Shown here: positions 17,099-26,638 of the stretch, piece by piece | Layout: every line of letters begins with the position of its first letter | How positions within the stretch are numbered: the stretch's first letter is position 1 | Origin: Sporosarcina beigongshangi | GTDB taxonomy: Bacteria > Actinomycetota > Actinomycetes > Actinomycetales > Micrococcaceae | Assembly: GCF_016820535.1 (NCBI RefSeq) | Contig: NZ_JADHDY010000012.1 | Coordinates: forward strand, 54,321-118,320 | Reading direction: 5' to 3' | Length of the DNA stretch: 64,000 bases | Made by a program: the position numbers and the translations under genes | The notes under the pieces: generated by a model | The model's input: only the letters and a program-made list of their open reading frames with translations | Databases searched by the model: none | Told to the model about the DNA's origin: nothing

Positions 17099-18583
17099 AT
17101 GAGTGCTTCCCTCCAACGGTCCGGCCCCACCCGCCGCCGCATGCTCCAGCTGTCCACCCTTGGCCTCGGTGCCGGCGCCCTGACGGTCCTGGCCGGCTGC
17201 GGCGGACCCGGGGAGCGAAAGGCGATGGACACCACCGGCAAGGTCGAATTCAGCAATCCCCTGCACATCCCGCCGCTCGCGCCGTCCAGGAACGACGGCG
17301 GCCGGCTCACCTTTGACCTGGCCACCCAGGCGGGGGAGTCGAACATCGTCCCGGCGGGCCCGTCCAGCACGTGGGGCGTCAACGGGGCGCTGCTCGGCCC
17401 CACGGTGCGCGTGCGCCGCGGCGACAAAATCCGCATCAACATCCACAACCAGCTCGCCGAGGCCACCACCCTGCACTGGCACGGCATGCGCCTTCCCGCC
17501 AAGGCCGACGGCGGTCCGCACCAGATGGTGGAACCCGGCGCAACGTGGTCGCCGGAATGGGCTATCGACCAGCAGGCGGCAACGCTTTGGTACCACCCGC
17601 ACCCGCACGGGGTCACCGAACGCCACGTCTACAAGGGGCTCGGCGGCATGCTCATCATTGACGACGACGAGGAAGGCGCCCTCGCGCTGCCCCGCGAGTA
17701 CGGGGTGGACGACATCCCCGTCATCGTCCAAGACAAGACGTTCTCCTCCAGCGGTGCGCTCGTTGAAACCGACAGGATCGGCGTCGGCATGCTCGGCACC
17801 ACGATTCTGGTCAACGGGACGGCGGCACCCGTGCTGGATGTGTCAGCCGAGCACACGCGGCTGCGCCTGCTGAACGCCTCAAGCGCCCGCAGCTACAACT
17901 TCGGCTTCTCCGACGGCCGCACCTTCACCATGATCGCCTCCGACGGCGGACTGCTCGCCTCCCCGGTGCCGCTCACCCGGATCATGCTCACCCCGGGCGA
18001 GCGTGCCGAGATCATCGTTGCCGCGGCCCCCGGGGAAACCGTGGTCCTGCGCTCCTACCCACAGGAGCTGGGCGTTGCCGACTTCCGCGCCGTGGATGCG
18101 GGGGCGCAGGACACCCTGGACGTCCTCTCGCTCAAGGCTGCCGCCACACTCACCCCGTCCGCTCCGGTCCCGGCCACGCTGGCCGCCGTGAAATACCCGG
18201 ACCCCGCGCTCGCAGGCGACATGCGCATGTTTATGCTCGGGAACAACGTCATCAACTCCAAGTCGATGGACATGGACCGGATCGACCTGGAAATCAAGGC
18301 GGGCGCCACCGAGTCCTGGGCCGTGTTGAACGCCCACAACCAGCCGCACAACTTCCACATCCACGACGTCCAGTTCCAGATCCTCAGCCTCAACGAGAAG
18401 GCCCCGCCGGCCGAGCTGGCCGGCTGGAAGGACACCGTCTACGCCCCGCCCGGCGTCACGATCCGCCTGCTGATGCAGTTCAGCAGGCTGTCCGACCCCG
18501 TGGTCCCGTACATGTACCACTGCCACCTGCTTTGGCATGAGGACATGGGCATGATGGGCCAGTTCCTGGTGGTCGACGCGTAG
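17099..18583 (+). CDS. Multicopper oxidase, exported by Tat as a lipoprotein
   Basis: The 494-residue protein starts with a twin-arginine signal (TRRRMLQLSTLGLGAGAL) ending in a lipobox LAGC. All four copper-ligand regions are present: LHWHGMRL, WYHPHPHG, HNFHIHDVQF, and YHCHLLWHEDMGMM. The CopA/CueO-type enzymes oxidise Cu(I) or other substrates with O2 outside the membrane. No copper transporter is adjacent, so copper resistance is only a family-based guess. Starts at 17087 or 17090 would add a few residues. Confidence 0.9.
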   Translation: MSASLQRSGPTRRRMLQLSTLGLGAGALTVLAGCGGPGERKAMDTTGKVEFSNPLHIPPLAPSRNDGGRLTFDLATQAGESNIVPAGPSSTWGVNGALLGPTVRVRRGDKIRINIHNQLAEATTLHWHGMRLPAKADGGPHQMVEPGATWSPEWAIDQQAATLWYHPHPHGVTERHVYKGLGGMLIIDDDEEGALALPREYGVDDIPVIVQDKTFSSSGALVETDRIGVGMLGTTILVNGTAAPVLDVSAEHTRLRLLNASSARSYNFGFSDGRTFTMIASDGGLLASPVPLTRIMLTPGERAEIIVAAAPGETVVLRSYPQELGVADFRAVDAGAQDTLDVLSLKAAATLTPSAPVPATLAAVKYPDPALAGDMRMFMLGNNVINSKSMDMDRIDLEIKAGATESWAVLNAHNQPHNFHIHDVQFQILSLNEKAPPAELAGWKDTVYAPPGVTIRLLMQFSRLSDPVVPYMYHCHLLWHEDMGMMGQFLVVDA

Positions 18584-18644
18584 CAGCGTGGGTGGCCCGG
18601 CAGGATGGCAGGACACCCCGGACCGGCCCCGCCACCCACGCTGC
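18583..18644. terminator. Terminator between the oxidase and lipoprotein genes
   Basis: GCAGCGTGGGTGGC at 18583-18596 and its exact complement at 18631-18644 form a 14-bp stem between convergent genes. The left arm begins in the oxidase stop codon. Confidence 0.75.
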
Positions 18645-18652
18645 CACTGGCG

Positions 18653-19081
18653 TCAGCCCACTGAGATGAGGGTCGTCCAGGTGACGTCGATGGCGCACAG
18701 CCCGCCGTCGTCGCACTCGCGGAAGAAGACGTCCCCCGGGTAGGTGGTACCGGGCACGGCGCCCTCCGGAAGGCCCTCCAGATTGATGCTCCAATGGGGG
18801 TTGAGCTCCGCCTGATCGGGCCAAAAGTGCGGTACAAACTTTTCCGGCTCACCCGCCGAAAGCCCAGACCAGTCGGCGGGTGTGCCGAGCTCCGCCACGG
18901 AATCCGAGCAGACAATGTCGGAGGCTTCGCCCGAAGCCAGGTCGGCCACGAGATCCTCGGTTGTTTGAATCACCTTCGCGCCATCTGGCCCCCAGATGAC
19001 CGTGTCAATCGAACAACCTGCCAGCATGCTCCCCAGAGCCATTGCCGACAGTCCCCAAACTGCTTTCCGAATCGATGCCAT
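18653..19081 (-). CDS. Small lipoprotein of unknown function
   Basis: This 142-residue protein has a lipoprotein signal (AVWGLSAMALGSMLAGC). The mature part has four further Cys residues and a Trp/acidic character, including ECDDGGLCAIDVTW near the end, which suggests disulfides in an extracytoplasmic domain. I recognise no family. It is divergent from the 19191 gene and both starts look leaderless, so the two promoters face each other in about 110 bp. Confidence 0.7.
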   Translation of the reverse strand: MASIRKAVWGLSAMALGSMLAGCSIDTVIWGPDGAKVIQTTEDLVADLASGEASDIVCSDSVAELGTPADWSGLSAGEPEKFVPHFWPDQAELNPHWSINLEGLPEGAVPGTTYPGDVFFRECDDGGLCAIDVTWTTLISVG

Positions 19082-19087
19082 CCTGCA

Positions 19088-19093
19088 AAGCTA
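19088..19093 (-). promoter_or_regulatory. -10 element of the lipoprotein gene
   Basis: TAGCTT on the minus strand lies 6 nt before the ATG at 19081. Confidence 0.45.
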
Positions 19094-19177
19094 CCGTGCC
19101 AACCGTCCGCGATGTGCACGAACGGTCGGAGTGCGGTGCCGGGAGGCTGAAACGCCGACCGATGCCGTGCTGGCACC

Positions 19178-19183
19178 TAAGAT
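19178..19183 (+). promoter_or_regulatory. -10 element of the 19191 gene
   Basis: TAAGAT lies 7 nt before the ATG at 19191. It overlaps an earlier in-frame ATG at 19182, favouring the later start. Confidence 0.45.
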
Positions 19184-19190
19184 GAAGACC

Positions 19191-20039
19191 ATGGACCAAT
19201 CCGACACCACGGCTCTCGCAGGTAGTCCGCTGGCTGATCGCTACAAAAACCAGTCACGCATCCCGTGGGCCGGAAACATTGTGCGGGGCATATTCACCAG
19301 CCGCCGCTGCCTGCCCACTGGCATTGAACCACTGCACGGCCTTCCGATGCCGCCGTTCGCCTCCAGAAACGAGCACAAGGTCTTCCTGGACAGCCTGCGT
19401 TTCCATCTGGCTGCCCTGGGCGGCCTGGACGGCACCGTGCCGGTGAGCATCTTGAACGGCCTGCTCAGCTCCGTGAACCTTGAGCAAAAGACGCTCTCCG
19501 AACTGGAATTGCAGCTGTGCCTCCAGTCGTTCTTCCCGGCGCCCTGGGCACTGGGTGATCTGGCCGAGCTGGTCAACGACCGCCAGAAGAGTTTCCGGCC
19601 CACCCCCGAAGGCGGCTGGCGGTGGCTCTTCGATCCCGAATTCGAGGCAAAGCCTGACCCGGAAGGTGGTTGGCTCCTGCTGCGCCATGAGCGGGGCTCC
19701 TTCGAGGAGGACAAGCTTGATGCCGACTACGACCTTTGCCTGCTCTGGATGTCCATGATGTCCGACCGAGGCTGGGGCACCAACAAGTATGAGTTTGCCA
19801 AGGCAGAGTTTCTGGCGCCCGAAGCAGCCGCCCGGATTCGGGAATCAGTCGGCAGCCGCTTCAATGTAGCCCAGGCCCTGGCTGAACGGGGGCAGCCGGC
19901 GCAGCAGGCGGCGCCAGTTCAAGGGGACGCGCCCGCGCAGCAGGGCACGCCCGTTCATGACGACGCGCCGTCGCGGCTGGCCGCCAAGCAGGCAACCGCG
20001 GAGTCCCCTGGATGGTTCGGAAGGCTGTTCCGCCGCTGA
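19191..20039 (+). CDS. Unknown cytoplasmic protein
   Basis: This 282-residue protein has no signal peptide or membrane helix. The N-terminal two thirds look like a compact domain rich in Trp and acidic residues (FFPAPWALGDLAELVND, GGWRWLFDPEF, LLWMSMMSDRGWGTNKYEFA). The last 60 residues are Ala/Gln/Pro-rich low complexity ending in a basic GWFGRLFRR. I do not recognise the family. The ATG at 19191 was chosen over 19182 because of the -10 element. Confidence 0.65.
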   Translation: MDQSDTTALAGSPLADRYKNQSRIPWAGNIVRGIFTSRRCLPTGIEPLHGLPMPPFASRNEHKVFLDSLRFHLAALGGLDGTVPVSILNGLLSSVNLEQKTLSELELQLCLQSFFPAPWALGDLAELVNDRQKSFRPTPEGGWRWLFDPEFEAKPDPEGGWLLLRHERGSFEEDKLDADYDLCLLWMSMMSDRGWGTNKYEFAKAEFLAPEAAARIRESVGSRFNVAQALAERGQPAQQAAPVQGDAPAQQGTPVHDDAPSRLAAKQATAESPGWFGRLFRR

Positions 20040-20059
20040 GACGCAATCTGGACGGCAAG

Positions 20060-20088
20060 TCCGGTCCGCCGTCGGGCGGCGGGCCGGA
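20060..20088. terminator. Imperfect GC hairpin between convergent genes
   Basis: TCCGG (20060-20064) pairs with CCGGA (20084-20088), and GCCG with CGGC inside. It lies between the 19191 gene and the methyltransferase. Confidence 0.45.
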
Positions 20089-20195
20089 TTCCCCATCAGC
20101 CATGGCCCGCCAGCACTGCGCACCTTGATCTGGCTGTCAGGGTCAACCTGGCCGCTGCGCCGGGTTGACCATCCGCAATGGCCAAACCGCCGCTT

Positions 20196-21074
20196 TTACG
20201 CCCGGGCGATGATTTCCCCATTCGGAACCAGGAACCAGCCGTCGCCGGATTCGCCCCAAGCCCGCCAGGCGGCCGAGATCCGTTTTAGCTCGGCGGCGTC
20301 GGCGAAGCCGTAGGCCACGGCCTGTTCTGCTAAAGCCGAGCCGCTCACGCGGTCCGCCCAGACGCCGGCCCACCACGCCCGTTCCTCCTTCGTTGCGTAC
20401 AGCCAGTTGGCCGACGACGGCGCCACGTCGGTAAATCCCGCAGCTTGCGCCCAGTGTGGCAACCGCCGCCCGGCGTCCGGTTCCGCCTGGTTGTGCCGGG
20501 CCACCTTTTGGTACAGCTCCATCCACTGGTCCAGCCCCGGCGGCTGCGGGTACCAGAACATGCCGTGGTAGTCGGCGTCGCGGACGGCCACAATGCCGCC
20601 CGGCTTTGCCACGCGGCGCATCTCTTTCAGGGCGGCCACGGGATCGGTCAGGTGCTGCAGCACTTGGTGGGCGTGGACAACGTCGAAGCTGTCGTCGGGA
20701 AAGTCGAGGCTGTAGATGTCCCCCGTGTCAAAGCTGAGGTTGGGCAGGTGCTGGTCTGCGGCCATGTCCGTTGCGGCTGCCACAACCTCCGGCGCCCGGT
20801 CCAGGCCCAGCACCTGTCCCGGTGCCACAAGCCGGGCGAAATCCGCCGTGATGGTGCCGGGCCCGGAGCCCACATCCAGGACGCTGAGCCCATGTGTGAG
20901 GTGCGGAATCAAGTAGCCTGCCGAATTTTCGGCCGTCCGGGACGCATGCGACCGAAGCACGCTCTCATGGTGGCCGTGCGTGTAGACGTCGCCTTGCCCA
21001 GCCTGCTTGGTGGAGTCCCGACCGTGGCCGGGCGCCGTGGTGGCTCGGTGTTCTTGTCCGCTTTGCTCGCTCAT
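20196..21074 (-). CDS. Class I SAM-dependent methyltransferase
   Basis: This 292-residue protein has methyltransferase motif I VLDVGSGPGTITADFA (about 65-80), an acidic residue after LGLDRA, and FDVVHAHQVLQHL with KEMRRVAKPGG later, as in UbiE/Methyltransf_11 enzymes. The first 35 residues are polar. The substrate is unknown. The start appears leaderless (TAGCCT 6 nt before the ATG). Confidence 0.85.
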   Translation of the reverse strand: MSEQSGQEHRATTAPGHGRDSTKQAGQGDVYTHGHHESVLRSHASRTAENSAGYLIPHLTHGLSVLDVGSGPGTITADFARLVAPGQVLGLDRAPEVVAAATDMAADQHLPNLSFDTGDIYSLDFPDDSFDVVHAHQVLQHLTDPVAALKEMRRVAKPGGIVAVRDADYHGMFWYPQPPGLDQWMELYQKVARHNQAEPDAGRRLPHWAQAAGFTDVAPSSANWLYATKEERAWWAGVWADRVSGSALAEQAVAYGFADAAELKRISAAWRAWGESGDGWFLVPNGEIIARA

Positions 21075-21080
21075 GCGAAC

Positions 21081-21086
21081 AGGCTA
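21081..21086 (-). promoter_or_regulatory. -10 element of a leaderless methyltransferase transcript
   Basis: TAGCCT on the minus strand lies 6 nt before the ATG at 21074. Confidence 0.5.
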
Positions 21087-21117
21087 TTCCCGTGGAACGT
21101 TCTCCCACTACAGTGAT

Positions 21118-21128
21118 TCACAATGTGA
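21118..21128. promoter_or_regulatory. Palindrome upstream of the methyltransferase
   Basis: TCACA-A-TGTGA is a perfect palindrome 44-54 bp upstream of the predicted start. ATTGTG follows at 21143-21148, inverse to the CACAAT within the site. A regulator site is possible. Confidence 0.35.
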
Positions 21129-21364
21129 GATACGTAGTCCAAATTGTGGACAAGTGGAATGCGCCCCAGGTGGTGATGGGTGCGGTTCCCCGTCCCCTCT
21201 GGCGTTGCGGGTTGCCTGGACCTGCATGCGCTGACTAAACCGTTGTGGGCTGTTTGGGGCTGCATGGTGAGTGGTTCCAAACGTGCATTGTGCGGCTCCA
21301 GGCAGCGCAGAAATGGCGCACCAACTCAGGGGTGTCTTAACTTTGGCGAGGCGGGGTCCGGCTA

Positions 21365-21856
21365 TCAGGAAAGGTCCGTGTATTTGTCGGCGTCGCCGTC
21401 GATTCCCGTGGCGATGGCGATGGCGCGGAGGGGATCGGTTCCTTCGCGGACAAGTTTCAGCCAGGGGGACCAGTCGGTGGCAATGGTGAAGTATGTCGGT
21501 GGGGAACCGGGTGACCTGGAGGTGTCAATCAGGTACCGTCCGGGCTCCAGGGCGTTGATCCTTTTCTCGCCCACGGTCCTCAAGTGCGTGCGCAGCAAAA
21601 GGTAGTCTGCAGGCGTGAAACCCGCTGCCTCAAGCTCTTCTGCCTGGCGCTCCCACGTGGACCGCGACTGCAGGATTCCCCGGTTTCTCCCCTGGGACAT
21701 CAAGTGCATGATGGTGGCGCCGGGGAAGTCGGACGGAAACTGGAACATGGCATTGTGCCAGCTCCAAGCAGTGTCCGGGCGGACGCCACTCCAGCGCCCC
21801 AAGTGGTCGTGGGCTGCTGCGGCTGCGTTGTTGGGTGGCGGAAAATTCTCAGGCAT
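21365..21856 (-). CDS. Unknown protein controlled by a SAM riboswitch
   Basis: The protein has 163 residues if it starts at the ATG at 21856, which has AGGGG 6 nt upstream. Earlier in-frame codons lie inside the riboswitch. It has no signal or membrane segment. Visible strings are TAWSWHNAMFQFPSDFPGAT, WERQAEELEAAGFTPADYLL, ALEPGRYLIDTS and YFTIATDWSPWLKLVREGTD. I do not recognise the family. A SAM riboswitch directly upstream suggests a link to methionine or SAM metabolism. It is monocistronic as far as can be seen. Confidence 0.7.
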   Translation of the reverse strand: MPENFPPPNNAAAAAHDHLGRWSGVRPDTAWSWHNAMFQFPSDFPGATIMHLMSQGRNRGILQSRSTWERQAEELEAAGFTPADYLLLRTHLRTVGEKRINALEPGRYLIDTSRSPGSPPTYFTIATDWSPWLKLVREGTDPLRAIAIATGIDGDADKYTDLS

Positions 21857-21871
21857 GGTGTGCCCCTGTCC

Positions 21872-21994
21872 GGGGCAATGCCCCATCGGCTTGCCGGAGG
21901 CGGCTGCATCCGGCCAGTTCTTCCCCTGGGGCACCCCGCCGGAGGAGGGGTTGCCGGGCAGTCGGCCAGGTACCTGCAGCTGCCACTCTTGAAC
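21872..21994 (-). promoter_or_regulatory. SAM riboswitch (SAM-IV-like)
   Basis: On the minus strand the order is GTTCAAGAGTGGCAGC, CTGGCCGACTGC, the invariant CCGGCAACCCC, CGGGGTGCCCCAGGG, GAAGAAC and CCGGCAAGCC. GTTC and GAAC (21991-21994, 21917-21920) can close P1. The core matches the upstream metZ-operon switch. After the aptamer, GGGGC can pair with GCCCC (21872-21884), while TGCCCC can instead pair with the GGGGCA holding the ribosome site (21861-21866), a ready translational switch. Confidence 0.82.
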
Positions 21995-22373
21995 GTCTTG
22001 TCAGACTAGCGCAGGGCACTGACACGGACTCCGGGAAGTTTCCCCGCCCCAAAGATTGGCATTCGGGGTGCCGCCGGCACGGTTGCGCAGCGCCTGCGGC
22101 GGCATGTTGAGCAACGTCACAGCTGCACGCCGCGGCCAAGCCGCCAGCCCTGCAACGTTGGCCAAGCCCCGCCCTGGGAGTGGATCATGCGCCAGGCCCA
22201 GTTCCCGGAAAGCTGCCCGGAATCCCGCAAGAAACCGCGGAATCACGGGCGGAACGCCACCATCGTGCCAGTCCTGCAACCCCGCGGGCCCGTCCCACAG
22301 CGCACCCGGCGGCAGGTGCCGCGGGCCACACAAGCCGGCCGTCCGGCGTCGGACATGTTCACCGAAAGTGAAA
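21995..22373. other. Noncoding stretch between the SAM switch and dnaK
   Basis: About 380 bases with no gene I would support. The longest minus-strand frame runs into the dnaK operator and has no ribosome site. A promoter for the SAM-switched gene must lie in this interval, but I could not fix it. Confidence 0.45.
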
Positions 22374-22394
22374 GTTGAGTGAACTACGCTCAAC
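22374..22394. promoter_or_regulatory. HAIR-like HspR operator 1
   Basis: GTTGAGT-N7-GCTCAAC, close to the known HAIR consensus CTTGAGT-N7-ACTCAAG. It lies just upstream of the dnaK -35. Confidence 0.75.
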
Positions 22395-22399
22395 TCCAC

Positions 22400-22427
22400 T
22401 TGACACGGGGAAGAGTCTGAGTAAAGT
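22400..22427 (+). promoter_or_regulatory. dnaK promoter
   Basis: TTGACA (22400-22405) and TAAAGT (22422-22427) are spaced by 16 bp. The predicted start near 22434 gives a leader of about 80 nt. Confidence 0.75.
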
Positions 22428-22446
22428 TGAGTGCAGAACGCTCAAT
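22426..22446. promoter_or_regulatory. HAIR-like HspR operator 2
   Basis: GTTGAGT-N7-GCTCAAT overlaps the end of the -10 and the predicted start site, so bound HspR would block RNA polymerase. A half-site GTTGAGCG follows at about 22452. Confidence 0.75.
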
Positions 22447-22513
22447 ACCGCTGGTTGAGCGAACCCGCCGCACTGGCGGACTTGTTCGCAGCGGCCCACG
22501 AAAGGAACCACTT

Positions 22514-24379
<1,866 letters not shown>

Positions 24380-24381
24380 CC

Positions 24382-24951
24382 ATGTCTGAATCCGTAAACC
24401 CCGAAGAGGTGCCGGCCGGCGATGCCGCCGGCACCCCGGCCGGTGCCGACGGCGATGCCCTGTCACAAGCCGAGGACATCCTCAACGGTGTCGAGGTTCC
24501 CGCAGAGGAATCCGTGGCACAGGGTGCGGAGTCCGATGTGGCGATCGAGCTGAAGAACGACCTCCTCCGCCTGCAGGCCGAGTACGTCAACTACCGCAAG
24601 CGCGTTGAGCGCGACCGGGCAGTTGCCGGACAGATGGCCGTGATCGGTGTGCTGAACTCGCTCCTGCCGGTCATGGACGACATCGACGCGGCCCGTGCCC
24701 ACGGTGACCTCGAGGACGGTCCGTTCGCGGCCATCGCTGCAAAACTGGATGCCGCACTGGGCACCTACGGCCTGGAGCGCATCGCCGAGGTCGGCGTGCC
24801 CTTCGACCCGACGGTGCACGAGGCCCTCATCCAGCAGCCCGGCGCCGATGTCGAGATCGACACTGTCAGCCAGATCCTGCGCAACGGCTACAAGTCCGGC
24901 GAACGCGTCCTGCGCGCCGCACAGGTGATCGTGGCAGTGCCCGAAGCCTAA
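24382..24951 (+). CDS. grpE: Nucleotide exchange factor GrpE
   Basis: This 189-residue protein has an acidic, low-complexity N-terminus, a coiled-coil region (LKNDLLRLQAEYVNYRKRVE at about 54-73) and the C-terminal GrpE beta domain (GVPFDPTVHEALIQQ, then ILRNGYKSGERVLRAAQVIV). It releases ADP from DnaK. It starts 2 bp after the dnaK stop. Confidence 0.97.
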   Translation: MSESVNPEEVPAGDAAGTPAGADGDALSQAEDILNGVEVPAEESVAQGAESDVAIELKNDLLRLQAEYVNYRKRVERDRAVAGQMAVIGVLNSLLPVMDDIDAARAHGDLEDGPFAAIAAKLDAALGTYGLERIAEVGVPFDPTVHEALIQQPGADVEIDTVSQILRNGYKSGERVLRAAQVIVAVPEA

Positions 24952-24962
24952 ACTGCTTCATC

Positions 24963-25003
24963 GTTCCGGCGGCCGGACCCCTACCGGGGCTGGCCGCCGG
25001 AAC
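24963..25003 (+). promoter_or_regulatory. Intercistronic hairpin between grpE and dnaJ
   Basis: GTTCCGGCGGCC at 24963-24974 and its exact complement at 24992-25003 enclose an inner CCCC/GGGG pair. It may attenuate transcription or stabilise the dnaK-grpE part of the message, lowering DnaJ and HspR output. Confidence 0.65.
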
Positions 25004-25040
25004 ACCGCTTTATCCCACAAACTTTTAGAAAGGAGGCGTC

Positions 25041-26018
25041 TTGGCTAGTCAGGACTGGGTTGAGAAAGACTTCTACAAAATCCTCGGTGTATCCAAGGAT
25101 GCATCGGAGGCCGACATCAAAAAGGCCTACCGGAAGCTGGCCCGGAAGTATCACCCGGACACCAACTCCGGTGATCCCCAGGCGGAAAAGACTTTCAAGG
25201 ACGTCTCCGAAGCGTATTCAGTGCTGTCCAGCAAGGAAGACCGCGAACAGTATGACGCCATCCGGGCCATGGGCGGCGGTGCGCGGTTCAGTGCACCCGG
25301 CAGCGGCCACGGCGGTGGCGGCGGCTTTGAAGACGTCTTCGGAGACTTGTTTGGCGGCGGCGGACGCGGCTCGCGCGGCCCCGCCGGCTTTGGCGGATCG
25401 GGACTGCCGCCCGAGTTTGCCGACCTGTTCGGCGGAGGCTTTGGTGGCGGCGGCGGATTCCAGCCCACGCCCACCAAAGGCGCCGACCGCACGGCCAGCA
25501 CCTCGATCTCCTTTGCCGGCTCCATCAACGGCACCAAGATTGGCCTGCGCGAGCCCAACGGCGACGTCATCGACGTGCGCATCCCTGCGGGCATCAAGGA
25601 CGGCCAGAAGGTCCGGGTCAAGGGCAAGGGCCAGCCGGGTGCCGCAGGCCCCGGCGACCTCATGGTCACGGTCAACGTCAAGCCGCACGACTTCTTCGTC
25701 CGCGACGGCAACAACATCCGCATCCACGTGCCGGTGTCGTTCCCGGAAGCTGCGCTGGGGGCCGACATCAACGTCCCCACCCTCACCGGCGACACGGTGA
25801 GGCTCCGGGTTCCGGCGGGTACGCCGTCGGGCCGGACCTTGCGCGTCAAGGGGGCCGGCGTGAAGACCAAGAAGGGCGACGGCGACCTGCTCGTCACGAT
25901 TGATGTGGCAGTTCCGCAGAAGCTCAGCAAGGAAGCCGAGGAGGCTGTGCGTGCGTTCGCCGCGGCGACCGCCGACGGGGATCCGCGTGCGGCCTTGAAG
26001 GACAAGGCAAAACTGTAG
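25041..26018 (+). CDS. dnaJ: DnaJ-type co-chaperone lacking the zinc finger
   Basis: The 325-residue protein has a J domain (residues 10-75; YHPDT with the HPD motif), a Gly/Phe linker (about 80-145) and the C-terminal beta domains. The CXXCXGXG zinc-binding repeats of type I DnaJ are absent; the chain passes from the G/F region straight to ADRTASTSISFAGSINGT. It is therefore CbpA-like although it sits in the dnaK operon. The start is TTG behind a perfect AAAGGAGG. Confidence 0.93.
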   Translation: MASQDWVEKDFYKILGVSKDASEADIKKAYRKLARKYHPDTNSGDPQAEKTFKDVSEAYSVLSSKEDREQYDAIRAMGGGARFSAPGSGHGGGGGFEDVFGDLFGGGGRGSRGPAGFGGSGLPPEFADLFGGGFGGGGGFQPTPTKGADRTASTSISFAGSINGTKIGLREPNGDVIDVRIPAGIKDGQKVRVKGKGQPGAAGPGDLMVTVNVKPHDFFVRDGNNIRIHVPVSFPEAALGADINVPTLTGDTVRLRVPAGTPSGRTLRVKGAGVKTKKGDGDLLVTIDVAVPQKLSKEAEEAVRAFAAATADGDPRAALKDKAKL

Positions 26019-26106
26019 CAATACTCCCGGCAGGCATGGGCCTGCCGGGATGCCAAGGGGGACGGGCCAAGGGGGCAACAAGGCACTGTTGAGGAAGGGA
26101 ATTGCC

Positions 26107-26547
26107 ATGAAAATTGATCCGTACGCGCCCATTTTTGTGATTTCCGTGGCCGCGGAGCTGGCGGACATGCACCCGCAGACCCTTCGTCAATATGACCGGC
26201 TGGGCATCGTCAAGCCCAGCCGGGCCCCCGGACGTGCGCGGCGCTACTCGCAGCACGACGTCGACATGCTCCGGGAGGTGCAGCGGCTCTCCCAGGCCGG
26301 TGTCTCCCTTGAAGGCATCAAGCGCATCATGGAACTGGAGAACCAGGTCGAGGCGCTGCGTGCCAAGGTGCTGGAACTCAGCGAGGAGCTGGAGGCTGCG
26401 ACGGCCGACCGCCAGATGCGTGCGCCGCGTCCCAACAGCCGCGTGTTCGCGGCCGGTCTGACGGGCGGCGACATTGTTGCCCTGGCCCGGGGCCAGCGGC
26501 CCCGCCCGCGCAGCCAGGCCATGGTGGTCTGGCGCCCGCAGCGCTGA
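26107..26547 (+). CDS. hspR: HspR, MerR-family heat-shock repressor
   Basis: The 146-residue protein opens with FVISVAAELADMHPQTLRQYDRLGIVKPSR, the HspR form of the MerR helix-turn-helix, followed by YSQHDVDMLREVQRLSQAGV and a coiled coil (about 80-105). HspR with DnaK as co-repressor binds HAIR sites. Two such sites overlap the dnaK promoter, so the operon is autoregulated. The ATG at 26107 begins the conserved region; a longer frame upstream lacks a ribosome site. Confidence 0.94.
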   Translation: MKIDPYAPIFVISVAAELADMHPQTLRQYDRLGIVKPSRAPGRARRYSQHDVDMLREVQRLSQAGVSLEGIKRIMELENQVEALRAKVLELSEELEAATADRQMRAPRPNSRVFAAGLTGGDIVALARGQRPRPRSQAMVVWRPQR

Positions 26548-26560
26548 CCCCCAAGCAAGA

Positions 26561-26619
26561 TCGACAAGGCAGTTGTTGGACCGATTCCACCGGTTTTGGT
26601 CCAACAACTGCCTTATCGA
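26561..26619. terminator. Strong bidirectional terminator after hspR
   Basis: A 22-bp stem (26561-26582 with 26598-26619, one mismatch) with a 15-base loop is followed by TTTAAAAG. It separates the dnaK operon from the convergent helicase gene. Confidence 0.88.
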
Positions 26620-26638
26620 TTTAAAAGGGGCGTTGCGC

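Noticed and set aside
22001..22399. A 132-codon minus-strand frame between the SAM switch and dnaK
   Set aside because: It begins inside the dnaK operator and -35 region and has no ribosome site. The composition is not gene-like.
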